The position numbers and the translations under genes were made by a program. Below the pieces are notes generated by a model, which saw only the letters and a program-made list of their open reading frames with translations, was not told the DNA's origin and ran no database searches. Of a stretch of DNA of 44,344 nt, positions 1 through 7,227 are shown piece after piece. The stretch is from Eubacteriaceae bacterium (GTDB lineage Bacteria > Bacillota > Clostridia > Lachnospirales > Lachnospiraceae), in contig CABJBF010000008.1 in the NCBI GenBank assembly GCA_902363805.1, forward strand, positions 1-44,344. Direction: 5' to 3'. Each line of letters begins with the position of its first letter. The stretch's first letter is position 1.

Positions 1-101
1 AAGTAGTAAGACCCCTTGAAGACTACAAGGTTGATAGGTCAGAGGTGGAAGCGTGGTAACACGTGCAGCTGACTGATACTAATAGGTCGAGGGCTTAACC
101 A
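1..101 (+). rRNA. 23S ribosomal RNA, 3' end (partial)
   Basis: The opening bases carry the conserved 3' end of bacterial 23S rRNA, including the stretch around GACTGATACTAATAGGTCGA (71-90) and the terminal GGGCTTAACC. The gene enters from the left, so only about 100 of some 2,900 bases are present. The exact mature 3' end is uncertain by a few bases. No 5S gene follows before the first tRNA. Confidence 0.93.
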
Positions 102-207
102 TAAGGAAGGAATTTGAGGAAAAGTTATCCAAGGAAGAAGAGATTGGAAGATTAGTTGGTGTGCAGTTTTGAATGTATAATCAAAACAGAAAAGAAAAAA
201 GAAATAA

Positions 208-279
208 TCCTCGATAGCTCAATGGTAGAGCACTCGGCTGTTAACCGAGGGGTTGTAGGTTCGAGCCCTACTCGGGGAG
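208..279 (+). tRNA. tRNA-Asn (GTT)
   Basis: A full cloverleaf can be drawn: acceptor TCCTCGA pairs with TCGGGGA, the anticodon stem CTCGG/CCGAG encloses the loop CTGTTAA with anticodon GTT, and the T arm contains TTCGAGC. The discriminator base is G and no CCA is encoded. First of a six-tRNA cluster behind the 23S gene. Confidence 0.96.
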
Positions 280-316
280 TTTTTATTGTATAAGGAAGTA
301 AACAGAGAAGAAATGA

Positions 317-388
317 GGCTCCATGGTCAAGCGGTTAAGACACCGCCCTTTCACGGCGGTAACAGGGGTTCAAATCCCCTTGGAGTCA
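317..388 (+). tRNA. tRNA-Glu (TTC)
   Basis: Acceptor GGCTCCA pairs with TGGAGTC. The anticodon stem CCGCC/GGCGG holds the loop CTTTCAC, giving anticodon TTC. The T loop is TTCAAAT, the discriminator is A, and CCA is not encoded. Confidence 0.96.
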
Positions 389-434
389 TTAAAGAGAGAA
401 GAAACAGAAAAAGGAAACAAGAAAGCAAAGACAT

Positions 435-507
435 GCCGATGTGGCTCAATTGGCAGAGCAGCTGATTTGTAATCAGCAGGTTAACGGTTCGAGTCCGTTC
501 ATCGGCT
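435..507 (+). tRNA. tRNA-Thr (TGT)
   Basis: Acceptor GCCGATG pairs with CATCGGC. The anticodon stem GCTGA/TCAGC holds the loop TTTGTAA, giving anticodon TGT. The T loop is TTCGAGT. No CCA is encoded; the gene runs directly into a T-tract. Confidence 0.96.
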
Positions 508-512
508 TTTTT

Positions 513-586
513 GGACCTGTAGCTCAGTTGGTTAGAGCAACCGGCTCATAACCGGTCGGTCCTGGGTTCGAGTCCCCGCAGGTCCA
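513..586 (+). tRNA. tRNA with CAT anticodon (Met, or lysidine-type Ile2)
   Basis: Acceptor GGACCTG pairs with CAGGTCC. The anticodon stem ACCGG/CCGGT holds the loop CTCATAA, so the anticodon is CAT. The first acceptor pair is G-C, so this is not a typical initiator tRNA. A CAT tRNA with a GGACC acceptor could be elongator Met or the isoleucine tRNA whose C34 is changed to lysidine by TilS; the sequence alone does not decide. No CCA is encoded. Confidence 0.93.
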
Positions 587-617
587 TTGAACTCAAAAGA
601 AAAGAAGAAAACAGCAA

Positions 618-690
618 GGGATCTTAGCTCAGCTGGGAGAGCACCTGCCTTACAAGCAGGGGGTCACAGGTTCGAGCCCTGTAGGTCCCA
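618..690 (+). tRNA. tRNA-Val (TAC)
   Basis: Acceptor GGGATCT pairs with AGGTCCC (one G-T pair). The anticodon stem CCTGC/GCAGG holds the loop CTTACAA, giving anticodon TAC. The T loop is TTCGAGC, the discriminator is A, and CCA is not encoded. Confidence 0.96.
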
Positions 691-712
691 TCAAGGCGAA
701 AAGCCTGAGGAA

Positions 713-796
713 GCCGGCGTGGCGGAACTGGCAGACGCGCAGGACTTAAAATCCTGTGGTAGCAATATCGTACCGGTTCGATTCCGGTCGCCGGCA
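713..796 (+). tRNA. tRNA-Leu (TAA)
   Basis: This is an 84-base class II tRNA with a variable arm of the usual length. Acceptor GCCGGCG pairs with CGCCGGC, and the anticodon stem CAGGA/TCCTG encloses the loop CTTAAAA, giving anticodon TAA. The discriminator is A and CCA is not encoded. Last gene of the cluster, followed at once by a terminator hairpin. Confidence 0.96.
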
Positions 797-800
797 TAGA

Positions 801-827
801 CAAGCAACTTAGGTTGCTTGTTTTTTT
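801..827 (+). terminator. Intrinsic terminator of the rrn/tRNA transcript
   Basis: An 8-bp perfect stem (CAAGCAAC/GTTGCTTG) with a TTAG loop is followed by seven T residues. It ends the 23S-tRNA operon four bases after tRNA-Leu. Confidence 0.93.
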
Positions 828-854
828 ATATAGAAAATTAAAGTAAAGAAATGT

Positions 855-1316
855 ATGGGTGGTTATATGAATAATAAATGGTTAAGTATAATTCTCTTTT
901 CCGGGATATTTAGTTTAATAGGTTTTATATTTTTTCTAATAGGGCTATTAATGTTTAGGCACATGAATAAAAAAGAAAAAAGATGTATTTTAAAAACATA
1001 TGGTATTGTAAAGGACGTTGTTAAACATAAAAGTTATAATAGTGATAGTGTTAAAAGTTCAGGATATTATCCTATATTTGAATATCATGTAGGTGATGTT
1101 ACAATTACAAAAGAATCAGCTTATGGTAGTGGTAAACCAAGATATAAAAAAGGGCAGAACGTGGAAATATATTATAATCCACAAAAATGTAGTGAATATT
1201 ATATAAAAGATGATAAGTTACCCCATATTTTAGCAAAAGTGTTTACCATAGTTGGGGCAGTTTTGATAGGTATTGCTTTTATATCTGCTGTTTTAATATT
1301 TATACTTTACAAGTAA
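855..1316 (+). CDS. DUF3592-like membrane protein
   Basis: This 153-residue protein has two predicted membrane segments, about residues 10-33 and 127-150. Between them lies a ~90-residue soluble part with the pattern of DUF3592 proteins: a short strand ending in GIVKDVV, then YPIFEYHVGD, and a late YKKGQNVEIYYNP motif. DUF3592 has no established biochemical role. The start is ambiguous: ATG 855 has no clear ribosome binding site, and a second in-frame ATG at 867 follows a GGGTGG stretch at suitable distance and would remove four residues. The gene stands alone between the tRNA terminator and the rplM promoter, with no partner to suggest a function. Confidence 0.72.
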   Translation: MGGYMNNKWLSIILFSGIFSLIGFIFFLIGLLMFRHMNKKEKRCILKTYGIVKDVVKHKSYNSDSVKSSGYYPIFEYHVGDVTITKESAYGSGKPRYKKGQNVEIYYNPQKCSEYYIKDDKLPHILAKVFTIVGAVLIGIAFISAVLIFILYK

Positions 1317-1476
1317 ATTACTTAATATGCTATAAAATGATGCTATAAAACATAAGGTTATATGAATTAAATTAAGATATTAAAAATTAGGTTGGTACGC
1401 AGATAAATTGGTAAAAATGATTCATAGAGTACGCATATAAATAGCAGATAAATACATAGAGAAATTAAAAAATGTG

Positions 1477-1505
1477 TTGACAGTAAAATGGTGTTACGCT
1501 ATACT
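1477..1505 (+). promoter_or_regulatory. Sigma-A promoter of rplM-rpsI
   Basis: TTGACA at 1477-1482 and TATACT at 1500-1505 are separated by 17 bp, one mismatch from consensus. Transcription would start near 1512, leaving a ~105-base leader before rplM. The rest of the ~300-base gap from 1317 is AT-rich with nothing else recognised. Confidence 0.85.
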
Positions 1506-1511
1506 ATTTTA

Positions 1512-1570
1512 GTATGGCGTGTAATGCGTAGGTTTAATGCTCAGCCATTAGCCCCGGTGAAGCATTTAAC
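1512..1570 (+). ncRNA. Possible structured leader of rplM (L13-leader-like)
   Basis: The rplM leader contains an inverted repeat, AATGCT at 1536-1541 against AGCATT at 1561-1566, enclosing a GC-rich loop with AGCCATTAGCCCCGGTG. Ribosomal protein L13 operons of low-GC Gram-positives are known to carry an autoregulatory leader, and the position fits. The known consensus was not recognised base by base, so this is a position-based suggestion. Confidence 0.35.
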
Positions 1571-1616
1571 ATATATTTATTTAATAAGAATGAAGAATAT
1601 TTCAGGAGGTAAACCA

Positions 1617-2045
1617 ATGAAAACATATATGGCAAGTCCATCAACAATTGAAAGAAAATGGTATGTAGTTGATGCTACAGGATATACATTAGGTCGTTTA
1701 TCATCAGAAATCGCTAAAGTATTAAGAGGTAAGAACAAACCACAGTTCACACCACACATTGATACTGGTGATTATGTAATAGTTATAAATGCAGAAAAGA
1801 TTGCAGTAACAGGTAAGAAATTAGAACAGAAGATGTACTACCATCATTCAGATTATGTAGGAGGAATGAAGGAAGTTACTCTTAAGGAAAAATTAGAAAA
1901 GAAACCTGAAACAGTTATTGAACTCGCAGTTAAAGGCATGCTTCCAAAGGGACCTTTAGGAAGAGAAATGTACAAAAAACTTTATGTTTACGCTGGAAAT
2001 GAGCATCCACATGCAGCTCAGAAGCCAGAAGTATTAACATTTTAG
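1617..2045 (+). CDS. rplM: 50S ribosomal protein L13
   Basis: The product (142 residues) matches ribosomal protein L13 along its length, from [25 protein letters not shown] near the N-terminus to the [19 protein letters not shown] block and the closing [10 protein letters not shown]13 is an early assembly protein of the 50S subunit. ATG 1617 follows AGGAGG with normal spacing and gives the standard family length; a longer in-frame reading from 1488 lies inside the leader and overlaps the promoter, so it is rejected. rpsI follows after 23 bases, the conserved L13-S9 pair, on the same transcript. Confidence 0.97.
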   Translation: MKTYMASPSTIERKWYVVDATGYTLGRLSSEIAKVLRGKNKPQFTPHIDTGDYVIVINAEKIAVTGKKLEQKMYYHHSDYVGGMKEVTLKEKLEKKPETVIELAVKGMLPKGPLGREMYKKLYVYAGNEHPHAAQKPEVLTF

Positions 2046-2068
2046 TGACTGAAAGGAGGAAATAAACA

Positions 2069-2464
2069 ATGGCAGTAGAAAAGTATTATGGAACAGGTAG
2101 AAGAAAGAGCAGTGTTGCTAGAGTATATTTAATGCCTGGTAAAGGAAATATCACAATCAACAAGAGAAGTATCGATGAATACTTCGGTTTAGATACATTA
2201 AAAGTTATCGTACGTCAGCCATTAAACGCTATTGATGCTTTAGATAAGTTTGACGTAATCGTAAGTGTACACGGTGGTGGATACACAGGACAGGCTGGTG
2301 CCATCAGACACGGTATCTCAAGAGCTTTATTAGAAGTTGATTCAGATGCTTACAGACCAATTCTTAAGAAAGCTGGATTCTTAACAAGAGATCCAAGAAT
2401 GAAAGAAAGAAAGAAACCAGGTCTCAAAGCAGCTCGTAGAGCACCACAGTTCTCAAAGAGATAG
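2069..2464 (+). CDS. rpsI: 30S ribosomal protein S9
   Basis: A 131-residue protein with the S9 hallmarks: [16 protein letters not shown] at the N-terminus, the [19 protein letters not shown] block in the middle, and a basic C-terminus ending APQFSKR. The tail of S9 reaches the P-site tRNA on the 30S subunit, so the conserved terminal KR is functionally expected. The start has an AAAGGAGG site. It is the second gene of the rplM operon, which ends at a hairpin about 25 bases downstream. Confidence 0.97.
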   Translation: MAVEKYYGTGRRKSSVARVYLMPGKGNITINKRSIDEYFGLDTLKVIVRQPLNAIDALDKFDVIVSVHGGGYTGQAGAIRHGISRALLEVDSDAYRPILKKAGFLTRDPRMKERKKPGLKAARRAPQFSKR

Positions 2465-2488
2465 GAAATCGAATATTTCAAATATACA

Positions 2489-2530
2489 GAAAACTCTCAG
2501 AAACTTTGTTTTTGGGGGTTTTCTTATTTT
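2489..2530 (+). terminator. Probable terminator after rpsI
   Basis: GAAAACTC at 2489-2496 pairs with GGGTTTTC at 2516-2523 (one G-T pair), followed by TTATTTT. The loop is long at 19 bases and the T-tract is interrupted, so it is weaker than other terminators here. The following stretch to 2690 shows only an AAAGGAG-like site near 2613-2619, possibly the old start region of the broken gene downstream. Confidence 0.6.
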
Positions 2531-2689
2531 GAAAAATGAAAATTCCTTTAAATTTGAAATAAGAATAAAAAAGAGTTAAAATTTGGAACAGTGCATTATT
2601 TTAAAATAAGACAAAGGAGATGCTAACGTATTAAGAAAAATAAATGAAATAATAAAGAAGGGGAATTATTTACAAGAATTACAATTTAA

Positions 2690-3319
2690 ATATTAGGTTT
2701 ATTTATTATGAAATTAGGAATTTAAATGTCTGTCAAATCTAATTTTGGTGTATCACCGGTAAGCTCAATTCCGTATACAATTACGTATATGACAGGTTTA
2801 GAAATGGGAAAGGCAACAATTCTTTTTCATATTGGATTGGTTGTATTACAGATTATTAATTTAAGAAAAGATTTTAAAATTAAAAATCTGTTGCAACTAG
2901 TTGTAGGAGTAATATTTGGATATTTTACTACATTTTCAAATTATTTGTTTTCATTTTTACCACAAACGGATGATATCGCGATTCATACAATAATGATGGT
3001 AGAAAGTGCCGCTTTAATAGCAGTAGGTATATTTTTCTATCTTCCAGCGGATATTGTTCCATTAGCAGGAGAAGGTGCAGTGTAGGCAATAGCTGATAAA
3101 ACAAATATAGAATTTAGCAAATTTAAAATGAGATTTGATATTTCAATGGTAGCAATTTCGTTAATTACTTGTTTAATTGTACTTAAGGCATTAGGCTCTG
3201 TTGGAATAGGAACGATAGTTGCGGCAGTTTTAGTGGAAGCATTTCTCGGATTAATAACTAAAATGTTTGGTGAAAAACGAGATACTATTTTGTTAAAAAA
3301 CAATATGAATATTGAATAG
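2690..3319 (+). pseudogene. YczE/YitT-type (DUF6198-like) membrane protein, broken
   Basis: One reading frame across this stretch encodes recognisable parts of a YczE/YyaS/YitT-type integral membrane protein: LGLFIMKLGI, then GVSPVSSIPY, a long hydrophobic central part, the pattern PADIVPLAGEGAV, and a C-terminal half with FKMRFDISM and GTIVAAVLVE. The frame is interrupted by TAA at 2723-2725 inside the first helix and by TAG at 3083-3085 inside the conserved GEG region, where one C-to-T change in CAG would explain it; another TAA lies at 2687. No frameshift is needed between the two halves. Pieces 2726-3085 and 3128-3319 are open but neither would be a complete transporter-like protein, so the gene is probably dead. 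What the family transports is not established. Confidence 0.75.
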
Positions 3320-3475
3320 AGAACTTTTTAATAAAATTAGTATAAAAATAGAAAAGTTATTAATTAAGTACAGTAAAAATTTTAATTAAAAAAAGATAAT
3401 TAAACGAAAAGAACGCAAGTAAAGCGAATAGCTTATAATTTAATAGTTTTAATATTTATAAATTTGTTTATAAAT

Positions 3476-3560
3476 GATGTCTGAAAATAATGAGATGAAC
3501 CATTTATACTAAATAATTAGTTAGAAGTGGAGTCAGCAAATATCAGACATCTTTTATTAT
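3476..3560 (+). repeat. Nested foldback upstream of the ECF sigma gene
   Basis: Three nested pairings can be drawn: GATGTCTGA (3476-3484) with TCAGACATC (3543-3551), CCATTT (3500-3505) with AAGTGG (3525-3530), and ACTAA (3508-3512) with TTAGT (3517-3521) around an ATAA loop. The outer stem is followed by TTTTATTATT. It may be a terminator, an attenuator or a small structured RNA. The rest of the 450-base gap (3320-3769) is AT-rich and shows nothing else I recognise. Confidence 0.5.
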
Positions 3561-3769
3561 TGAGAAATTTTGCATAAATTTATTTAAATGAAATACGAAC
3601 TGATGGTTTTAATCTTCAAATCAGCAGTATATAAAATGAAAGCGGGAAAAGCAAAACAGAAGTTAGGTTTACATTCAAATTAAAAAATAATTAAAAAAGT
3701 TGAATACTTTTCTTTTACTAAATCGTTATATATTATAGAGGGGTAAAAATAAGAAAGGAGAGTTAAATC

Positions 3770-4285
3770 GTGGAACAGATAAATCAAGATAATTATTTTG
3801 AAGATTTATTAACTAAATATGAGAAACTGGTTTTTTCAATATGCTATCGAATGACAAATAATTATTTTGATGCTCAGGATTTAACACAGGAGACTTTTTT
3901 TTCAGTATATAGAGTTATAGAATCCTTTGATAAGAAAAATGAAAAAGCATATATTACAAGGATAACTACAAATAAGTGTCTGGACCATTTGAAAAAAGCT
4001 GAGAGAAGAACAATACCAAGTGGGGATGAAGAACTTGAAAGGGGAAGTCCTCCGGTAGATTCGGCTGAAAATCAGGTTATGGAAATAGTTGTTATGGAAC
4101 AGTTGGAAAAATGTTGTAACAAGCTTAAGGAACCATATAAAACTATTGCTTTTGAATACTTTTATAAGGGAAAAACAGCTAAAGAAATAGCAATACAGAA
4201 AAATGTAAATTTACATACGGTGCAAACTCAAATAGGAAGAGTAAGAAAAGTACTCAAAAAATTGTGGCAGGAGGAAACAAAATGA
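3770..4285 (+). CDS. ECF (extracytoplasmic function) RNA polymerase sigma factor
   Basis: This 171-residue sigma-70 family protein has only regions 2 and 4, the ECF layout. Region 2 spans about residues 10-80 with DAQDLTQETFFSVYR at 34-48 for -10 recognition and core binding. Region 4 covers roughly 110-168, with a helix-turn-helix around KGKTAKEIAIQKNVNLHTVQTQIGRVRK. The start is GTG at 3770, supported by AAGGAG ten bases upstream. The stop overlaps the start of a repeated element (see 4279-4350), and an anti-sigma gene follows at 4368, so the two form a sigma/anti-sigma operon. The sensed signal is unknown, but the membrane proteins in the operon point to an envelope stress. Confidence 0.93.
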   Translation: MEQINQDNYFEDLLTKYEKLVFSICYRMTNNYFDAQDLTQETFFSVYRVIESFDKKNEKAYITRITTNKCLDHLKKAERRTIPSGDEELERGSPPVDSAENQVMEIVVMEQLEKCCNKLKEPYKTIAFEYFYKGKTAKEIAIQKNVNLHTVQTQIGRVRKVLKKLWQEETK

Positions 4286-4350
4286 ACGGAGTTCATTTTC
4301 TTATAAATGTTTCCGACGTTTAGCCACTGACCGAAGGGAGGGGCAATACA
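4279..4350 (+). repeat. Repeated leader element, copy 1 (before anti-sigma gene)
   Basis: A 9-bp hairpin with GGA loop (AAAATGAAC 4279-4287, GTTCATTTT 4291-4299) is followed by a 49-base core (4302-4350) that recurs almost unchanged at 33844-33893. Inside the core GCCACT (4323-4328) can pair with AGGGGC (4339-4344), with one mismatch. A short frame, ATG at 4308 to TGA at 4328, reads MFPTFSH. An AGGAGG just upstream (4270-4275) would also allow translation from ATG 4282. The real ribosome binding site of the anti-sigma gene lies just beyond the element. Function unknown. Confidence 0.85.
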
Positions 4351-4367
4351 AAGAAGGAGGAATTGTG

Positions 4368-4919
4368 ATGAATCATTTGAAAGATGAAGAAATAATTTCA
4401 TATTATAACCATAAATTAGAGCAAAATGAAGAAATGAATTTGATTGAGCATGTGGCAGGATGTACAGAGTGTGCAGAAAGATTTGCAAATCTTTTCCCTG
4501 TTGAGGAATTAATAGAGCCAACTGATAATTTACAGAATGAAATAGAAGCTAAATTAAATGATGAGAAATATCAGAAAAGGGTAAAAACAAGCGGTGAAAA
4601 GCATGAATCAAAAGCCAAAATCATACCATTAACAAAATATAAAAGTAAAAAAACAGAATGGTTTTCATATAGTTCAAAGGTTGTTGTTGCTGCAGGAATT
4701 GCTGTACTTATGGTGTTTAATATGGATTCAATTAAGCCAAATTTAGTCGGAACTAAAATAGAAACAATGAAACAGTTAAATAACAAATTTTCGATATCGA
4801 GAATGTTACAGCAGTCTACGGAAAAGATAGGAGCCGGAATGAAAAATATATCCGGAGGAATAGCCGAAAATTTAGAATTTGATAAAGGAGTGTATAAAGA
4901 TGAAAAAGCAAAGAAGTAA
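4368..4919 (+). CDS. Zinc-binding anti-sigma factor, membrane anchored
   Basis: The 183-residue product starts with a short helical domain holding H28-x3-C32-x2-C35 (EHVAGCTEC), the zinc-coordinating anti-sigma (ZAS) pattern that clamps an ECF sigma factor. A single membrane segment lies around residues 104-119, followed by a ~65-residue extracytoplasmic part without a recognised domain. This gives the usual arrangement: cytoplasmic sigma-binding part, helix, outer sensor. ATG 4368 is preferred over GTG 4365 because of its distance from AAGGAGG (4354-4360). The last 20 bases overlap the next gene. It probably inhibits the sigma factor encoded just upstream until proteolysis or a conformational signal releases it. 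Confidence 0.85.
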   Translation: MNHLKDEEIISYYNHKLEQNEEMNLIEHVAGCTECAERFANLFPVEELIEPTDNLQNEIEAKLNDEKYQKRVKTSGEKHESKAKIIPLTKYKSKKTEWFSYSSKVVVAAGIAVLMVFNMDSIKPNLVGTKIETMKQLNNKFSISRMLQQSTEKIGAGMKNISGGIAENLEFDKGVYKDEKAKK

Positions 4920-5517
4920 ATTTTGGAATTTTTGCCTGGCATGTATACCTGGTGCAGGGCAGATGTATTTAGGATTTTTTAAACAGGGAATTAGTTTAAT
5001 GTCCATATTTATGGGATGCTGTGCTATTATTTCTTTGATTGGAGTTGATGCAATTGCATTTGCACTTCCTGTTATATGGTTTTATGCTTTTTTTGATGCA
5101 TTAAATAAAAATTCATTGTCAGCGGATGAGTTTTCAAAATTAGAGGATGATTGGTTAATAATCAAGAACACGGATGAACTTAAATTTAATGTTAAAAAAG
5201 TAAGAATTATAGCAGCAGTGATATTAATACTTATAGGAATAAATTCCTTGTATAATGGTGCGATTAGTTTTTGCTATCAGTTAGGAATAGATTTAGATAA
5301 TACTGTATTTGGATTAATTAGATATGCGTTACCTAAATTAGTATTTTCAGTGTTAATAATTGGAGCTGGAATTTATTTAATTAAAGGAAAAAGAAAATCA
5401 ATATACGAAGAAAATGTAAGTATAGATAATACAAAGTTAGATGGCGATTCAGAAATTATTGAAGATAATTTTATTGAAAATGAAAAAGAAGCAAATGATG
5501 AAATATTAAGCGATTAA
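4900..5517 (+). CDS. Multipass membrane protein with TM2-like motif
   Basis: The 205-residue product has about five hydrophobic segments. Its N-terminal part contains PGAGQMYLGFFKQG (17-30), close to the pattern of TM2-domain proteins, where a small helical hairpin carries a G-x-G-x-x-Y-x-G core. A charged ~45-residue tail rich in Asp, Glu and Asn follows the last helix. ATG 4900 has AAAGGAG nine bases upstream; an earlier in-frame ATG at 4879 lacks one. It overlaps the anti-sigma gene by 20 bp and is followed 13 bases later by another small membrane protein, so all four are likely one transcript. TM2 proteins have no agreed function. Confidence 0.75.
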   Translation: MKKQRSKFWNFCLACIPGAGQMYLGFFKQGISLMSIFMGCCAIISLIGVDAIAFALPVIWFYAFFDALNKNSLSADEFSKLEDDWLIIKNTDELKFNVKKVRIIAAVILILIGINSLYNGAISFCYQLGIDLDNTVFGLIRYALPKLVFSVLIIGAGIYLIKGKRKSIYEENVSIDNTKLDGDSEIIEDNFIENEKEANDEILSD

Positions 5518-5530
5518 GGGGGAATAAGAA

Positions 5531-5830
5531 ATGAAGGAAAGAAGAGTAGGTACATTTACATTTGGAATAAGCCTGATACTTTTTGGTGTGTTATTTTTAA
5601 TTAAAACAATATTTAAAAGTTTTAATTATGCATTTATTTTTCATATGTGGCCAATTATGCTGATTATGTTAGGAGGAGAAATTATATATTATACTTTAAG
5701 ATTTAATGACAAACATTTCAAGTATGATATTGGTGGAATGTTTATGATATGTTTTCTTATCCTATTTGCGATGGGGATGGCAGGTGTGGAATTTTTGATG
5801 GACAATTATCCTCAATATATTCAGTTGTAA
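5531..5830 (+). CDS. Small LiaF/LiaI-like membrane protein
   Basis: This 99-residue protein has three hydrophobic segments. The opening RRVGTFTFGISLILFGVLFLI and the block FHMWPIMLIMLGGEIIYY match the N-terminal membrane region of LiaI/LiaF-type proteins (DUF5668-like), which in other Firmicutes take part in cell-envelope stress responses. The soluble C-terminal domain of full LiaF is absent. GGGGGAA precedes the ATG. As last gene of the sigma operon it supports an envelope-stress role, but that rests on family resemblance only. Confidence 0.72.
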   Translation: MKERRVGTFTFGISLILFGVLFLIKTIFKSFNYAFIFHMWPIMLIMLGGEIIYYTLRFNDKHFKYDIGGMFMICFLILFAMGMAGVEFLMDNYPQYIQL

Positions 5831-5930
5831 TGTGTAATATTATTTGAGGCTAATAGGTTAAATATAAAGAAGTGTTTTAGTATAAGATATTTTAAATGTA
5901 TTGTAAAAGGTAAATAAAAGTAAATTTTAA

Positions 5931-5975
5931 ATATAACCGGTCGGGGATGCAAACGACCGGCTATATTTAGTTATT
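5931..5975 (+). terminator. Terminator of the sigma-factor operon
   Basis: CCGGTCG (5937-5943) pairs perfectly with CGACCGG (5954-5960) around a 10-base loop, extended by ATATA/TATAT after one mismatch and followed by TTTAGTTATTTT. The rest of 5831-6170 is AT-rich; no clear promoter for the next gene stands out. Confidence 0.8.
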
Positions 5976-6170
5976 TTGCTAATAAGCAAATAATTAATTT
6001 TCAGATTAATTTACAAATTAATTGTCAGGTTTAATAGCTAGTAAAGTTTAAGTAAGTTTTTTGTTGTAGCATAAGTAATTTGGATGCTTGTCTTTTTAGT
6101 GTTGTATATTATGAAAAAAAATGAAAATACTAGATAATAAAATCAATTAAGAAGGAGACATGAGATAATT

Positions 6171-7160
6171 ATGAGAATATTATTTTATGATACAAAAAAA
6201 TATGATAGGGATTCATTTGAAAAAGTTACGGTAAAATATCCGGAAATAGAAATTGAATATACAGATACAGATATTAATTCAAAAACTGCAAATTTAGCAA
6301 AAGGGTACAAGGCAATCTGTGCATTTGTAAGTTCGGATGTAGGAAAAGAAACAATAGATTGTCTAAGTAAAAACGGCGTTGAACTTGTTTTATTAAGATG
6401 TGCGGGATTTAATAATGTAGATTTAGAAGAAGCAAAAAAGAAAAATATAACGGTTATGAGAGTACCGGGATATTCACCTGAAGCAGTTTCGGAACATGCA
6501 ATGGCTTTGGCTTTAGCTTCGAGCAGAAGAATTCATAAAAGTTATATAAAGGTTAGAGAAAATAATTTTAGTCTTACAGGACTTACAGGAACAAATTTGA
6601 ATGGAAAGATAGCAGGAATAATAGGAACAGGAAAAATAGGAGCAGCGATGTGCAGAATATGCAGAGGATTTGGAATGGAAGTTATTGCATATGATTTGTA
6701 TAAAAATCCCGAATTAGATTTTGTAGAATATGTGGAATTAGATAAGTTATTAAATGACAGCGACTTAATTTCATTGCATTGCCCACTTACAGAAGAGTCT
6801 TATCATATGATAAATAAAAGTAGTATAGCTAAAATGAAGGATGGAGTTATTCTTGTAAACACATCAAGAGGAGCCTTAATTAAAACAGAAGATTTAATAC
6901 ATGGAATTAGAGACAAAAAGTTTTTCAGTGTAGGATTAGATGTATATGAAGAAGAAACAAATAATGTATTTGAAAACAGAGAAGATGATATTTTAGAAAC
7001 TTCTATTACTGCAAGACTATTATCTTTTCCAAATGTTATAGTTACTTCGCATCAGGGATTTTTGACTAATGAAGCTTTAGAAGCGATAAGCATTACTACA
7101 TTTGAAAATGCAATGTCATATTTGAATGGCAATTTAATAGAAAATAATGTAGTTATGTAA
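6171..7160 (+). CDS. D-lactate dehydrogenase (D-2-hydroxyacid dehydrogenase family)
   Basis: The 329-residue protein belongs to the NAD-dependent D-isomer-specific 2-hydroxyacid dehydrogenases, which reduce pyruvate or related 2-keto acids. The Rossmann part has GTGKIG at 152-157. The catalytic set is visible as Arg233 in NTSRG, a Glu in DVYEEE (258-263), and His294 in VTSHQGF. The overall pattern, with YSPEAVSEHAMAL near residue 101, is that of fermentative D-lactate dehydrogenases that regenerate NAD+ in the cytoplasm. The start has a GAAGGAG site. It is monocistronic, with a glycosidase remnant behind it. Another 2-hydroxyacid substrate cannot be excluded. Confidence 0.88.
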   Translation: MRILFYDTKKYDRDSFEKVTVKYPEIEIEYTDTDINSKTANLAKGYKAICAFVSSDVGKETIDCLSKNGVELVLLRCAGFNNVDLEEAKKKNITVMRVPGYSPEAVSEHAMALALASSRRIHKSYIKVRENNFSLTGLTGTNLNGKIAGIIGTGKIGAAMCRICRGFGMEVIAYDLYKNPELDFVEYVELDKLLNDSDLISLHCPLTEESYHMINKSSIAKMKDGVILVNTSRGALIKTEDLIHGIRDKKFFSVGLDVYEEETNNVFENREDDILETSITARLLSFPNVIVTSHQGFLTNEALEAISITTFENAMSYLNGNLIENNVVM

Positions 7161-7227
7161 TTAATGTGATTTTTCTTTTTATCTAATATCGCATAATTTA
7201 ATAGAAACGATATATTTATGTAAGTGA

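Noticed and set aside
587..799. A 70-codon open frame on the plus strand
   Set aside because: It runs across tRNA-Val and tRNA-Leu; the apparent protein is a translation of tRNA genes.
1488..1616. N-terminal extension of L13 by 43 codons
   Set aside because: The extension overlaps the promoter and leader, and the standard start at 1617 has AGGAGG.
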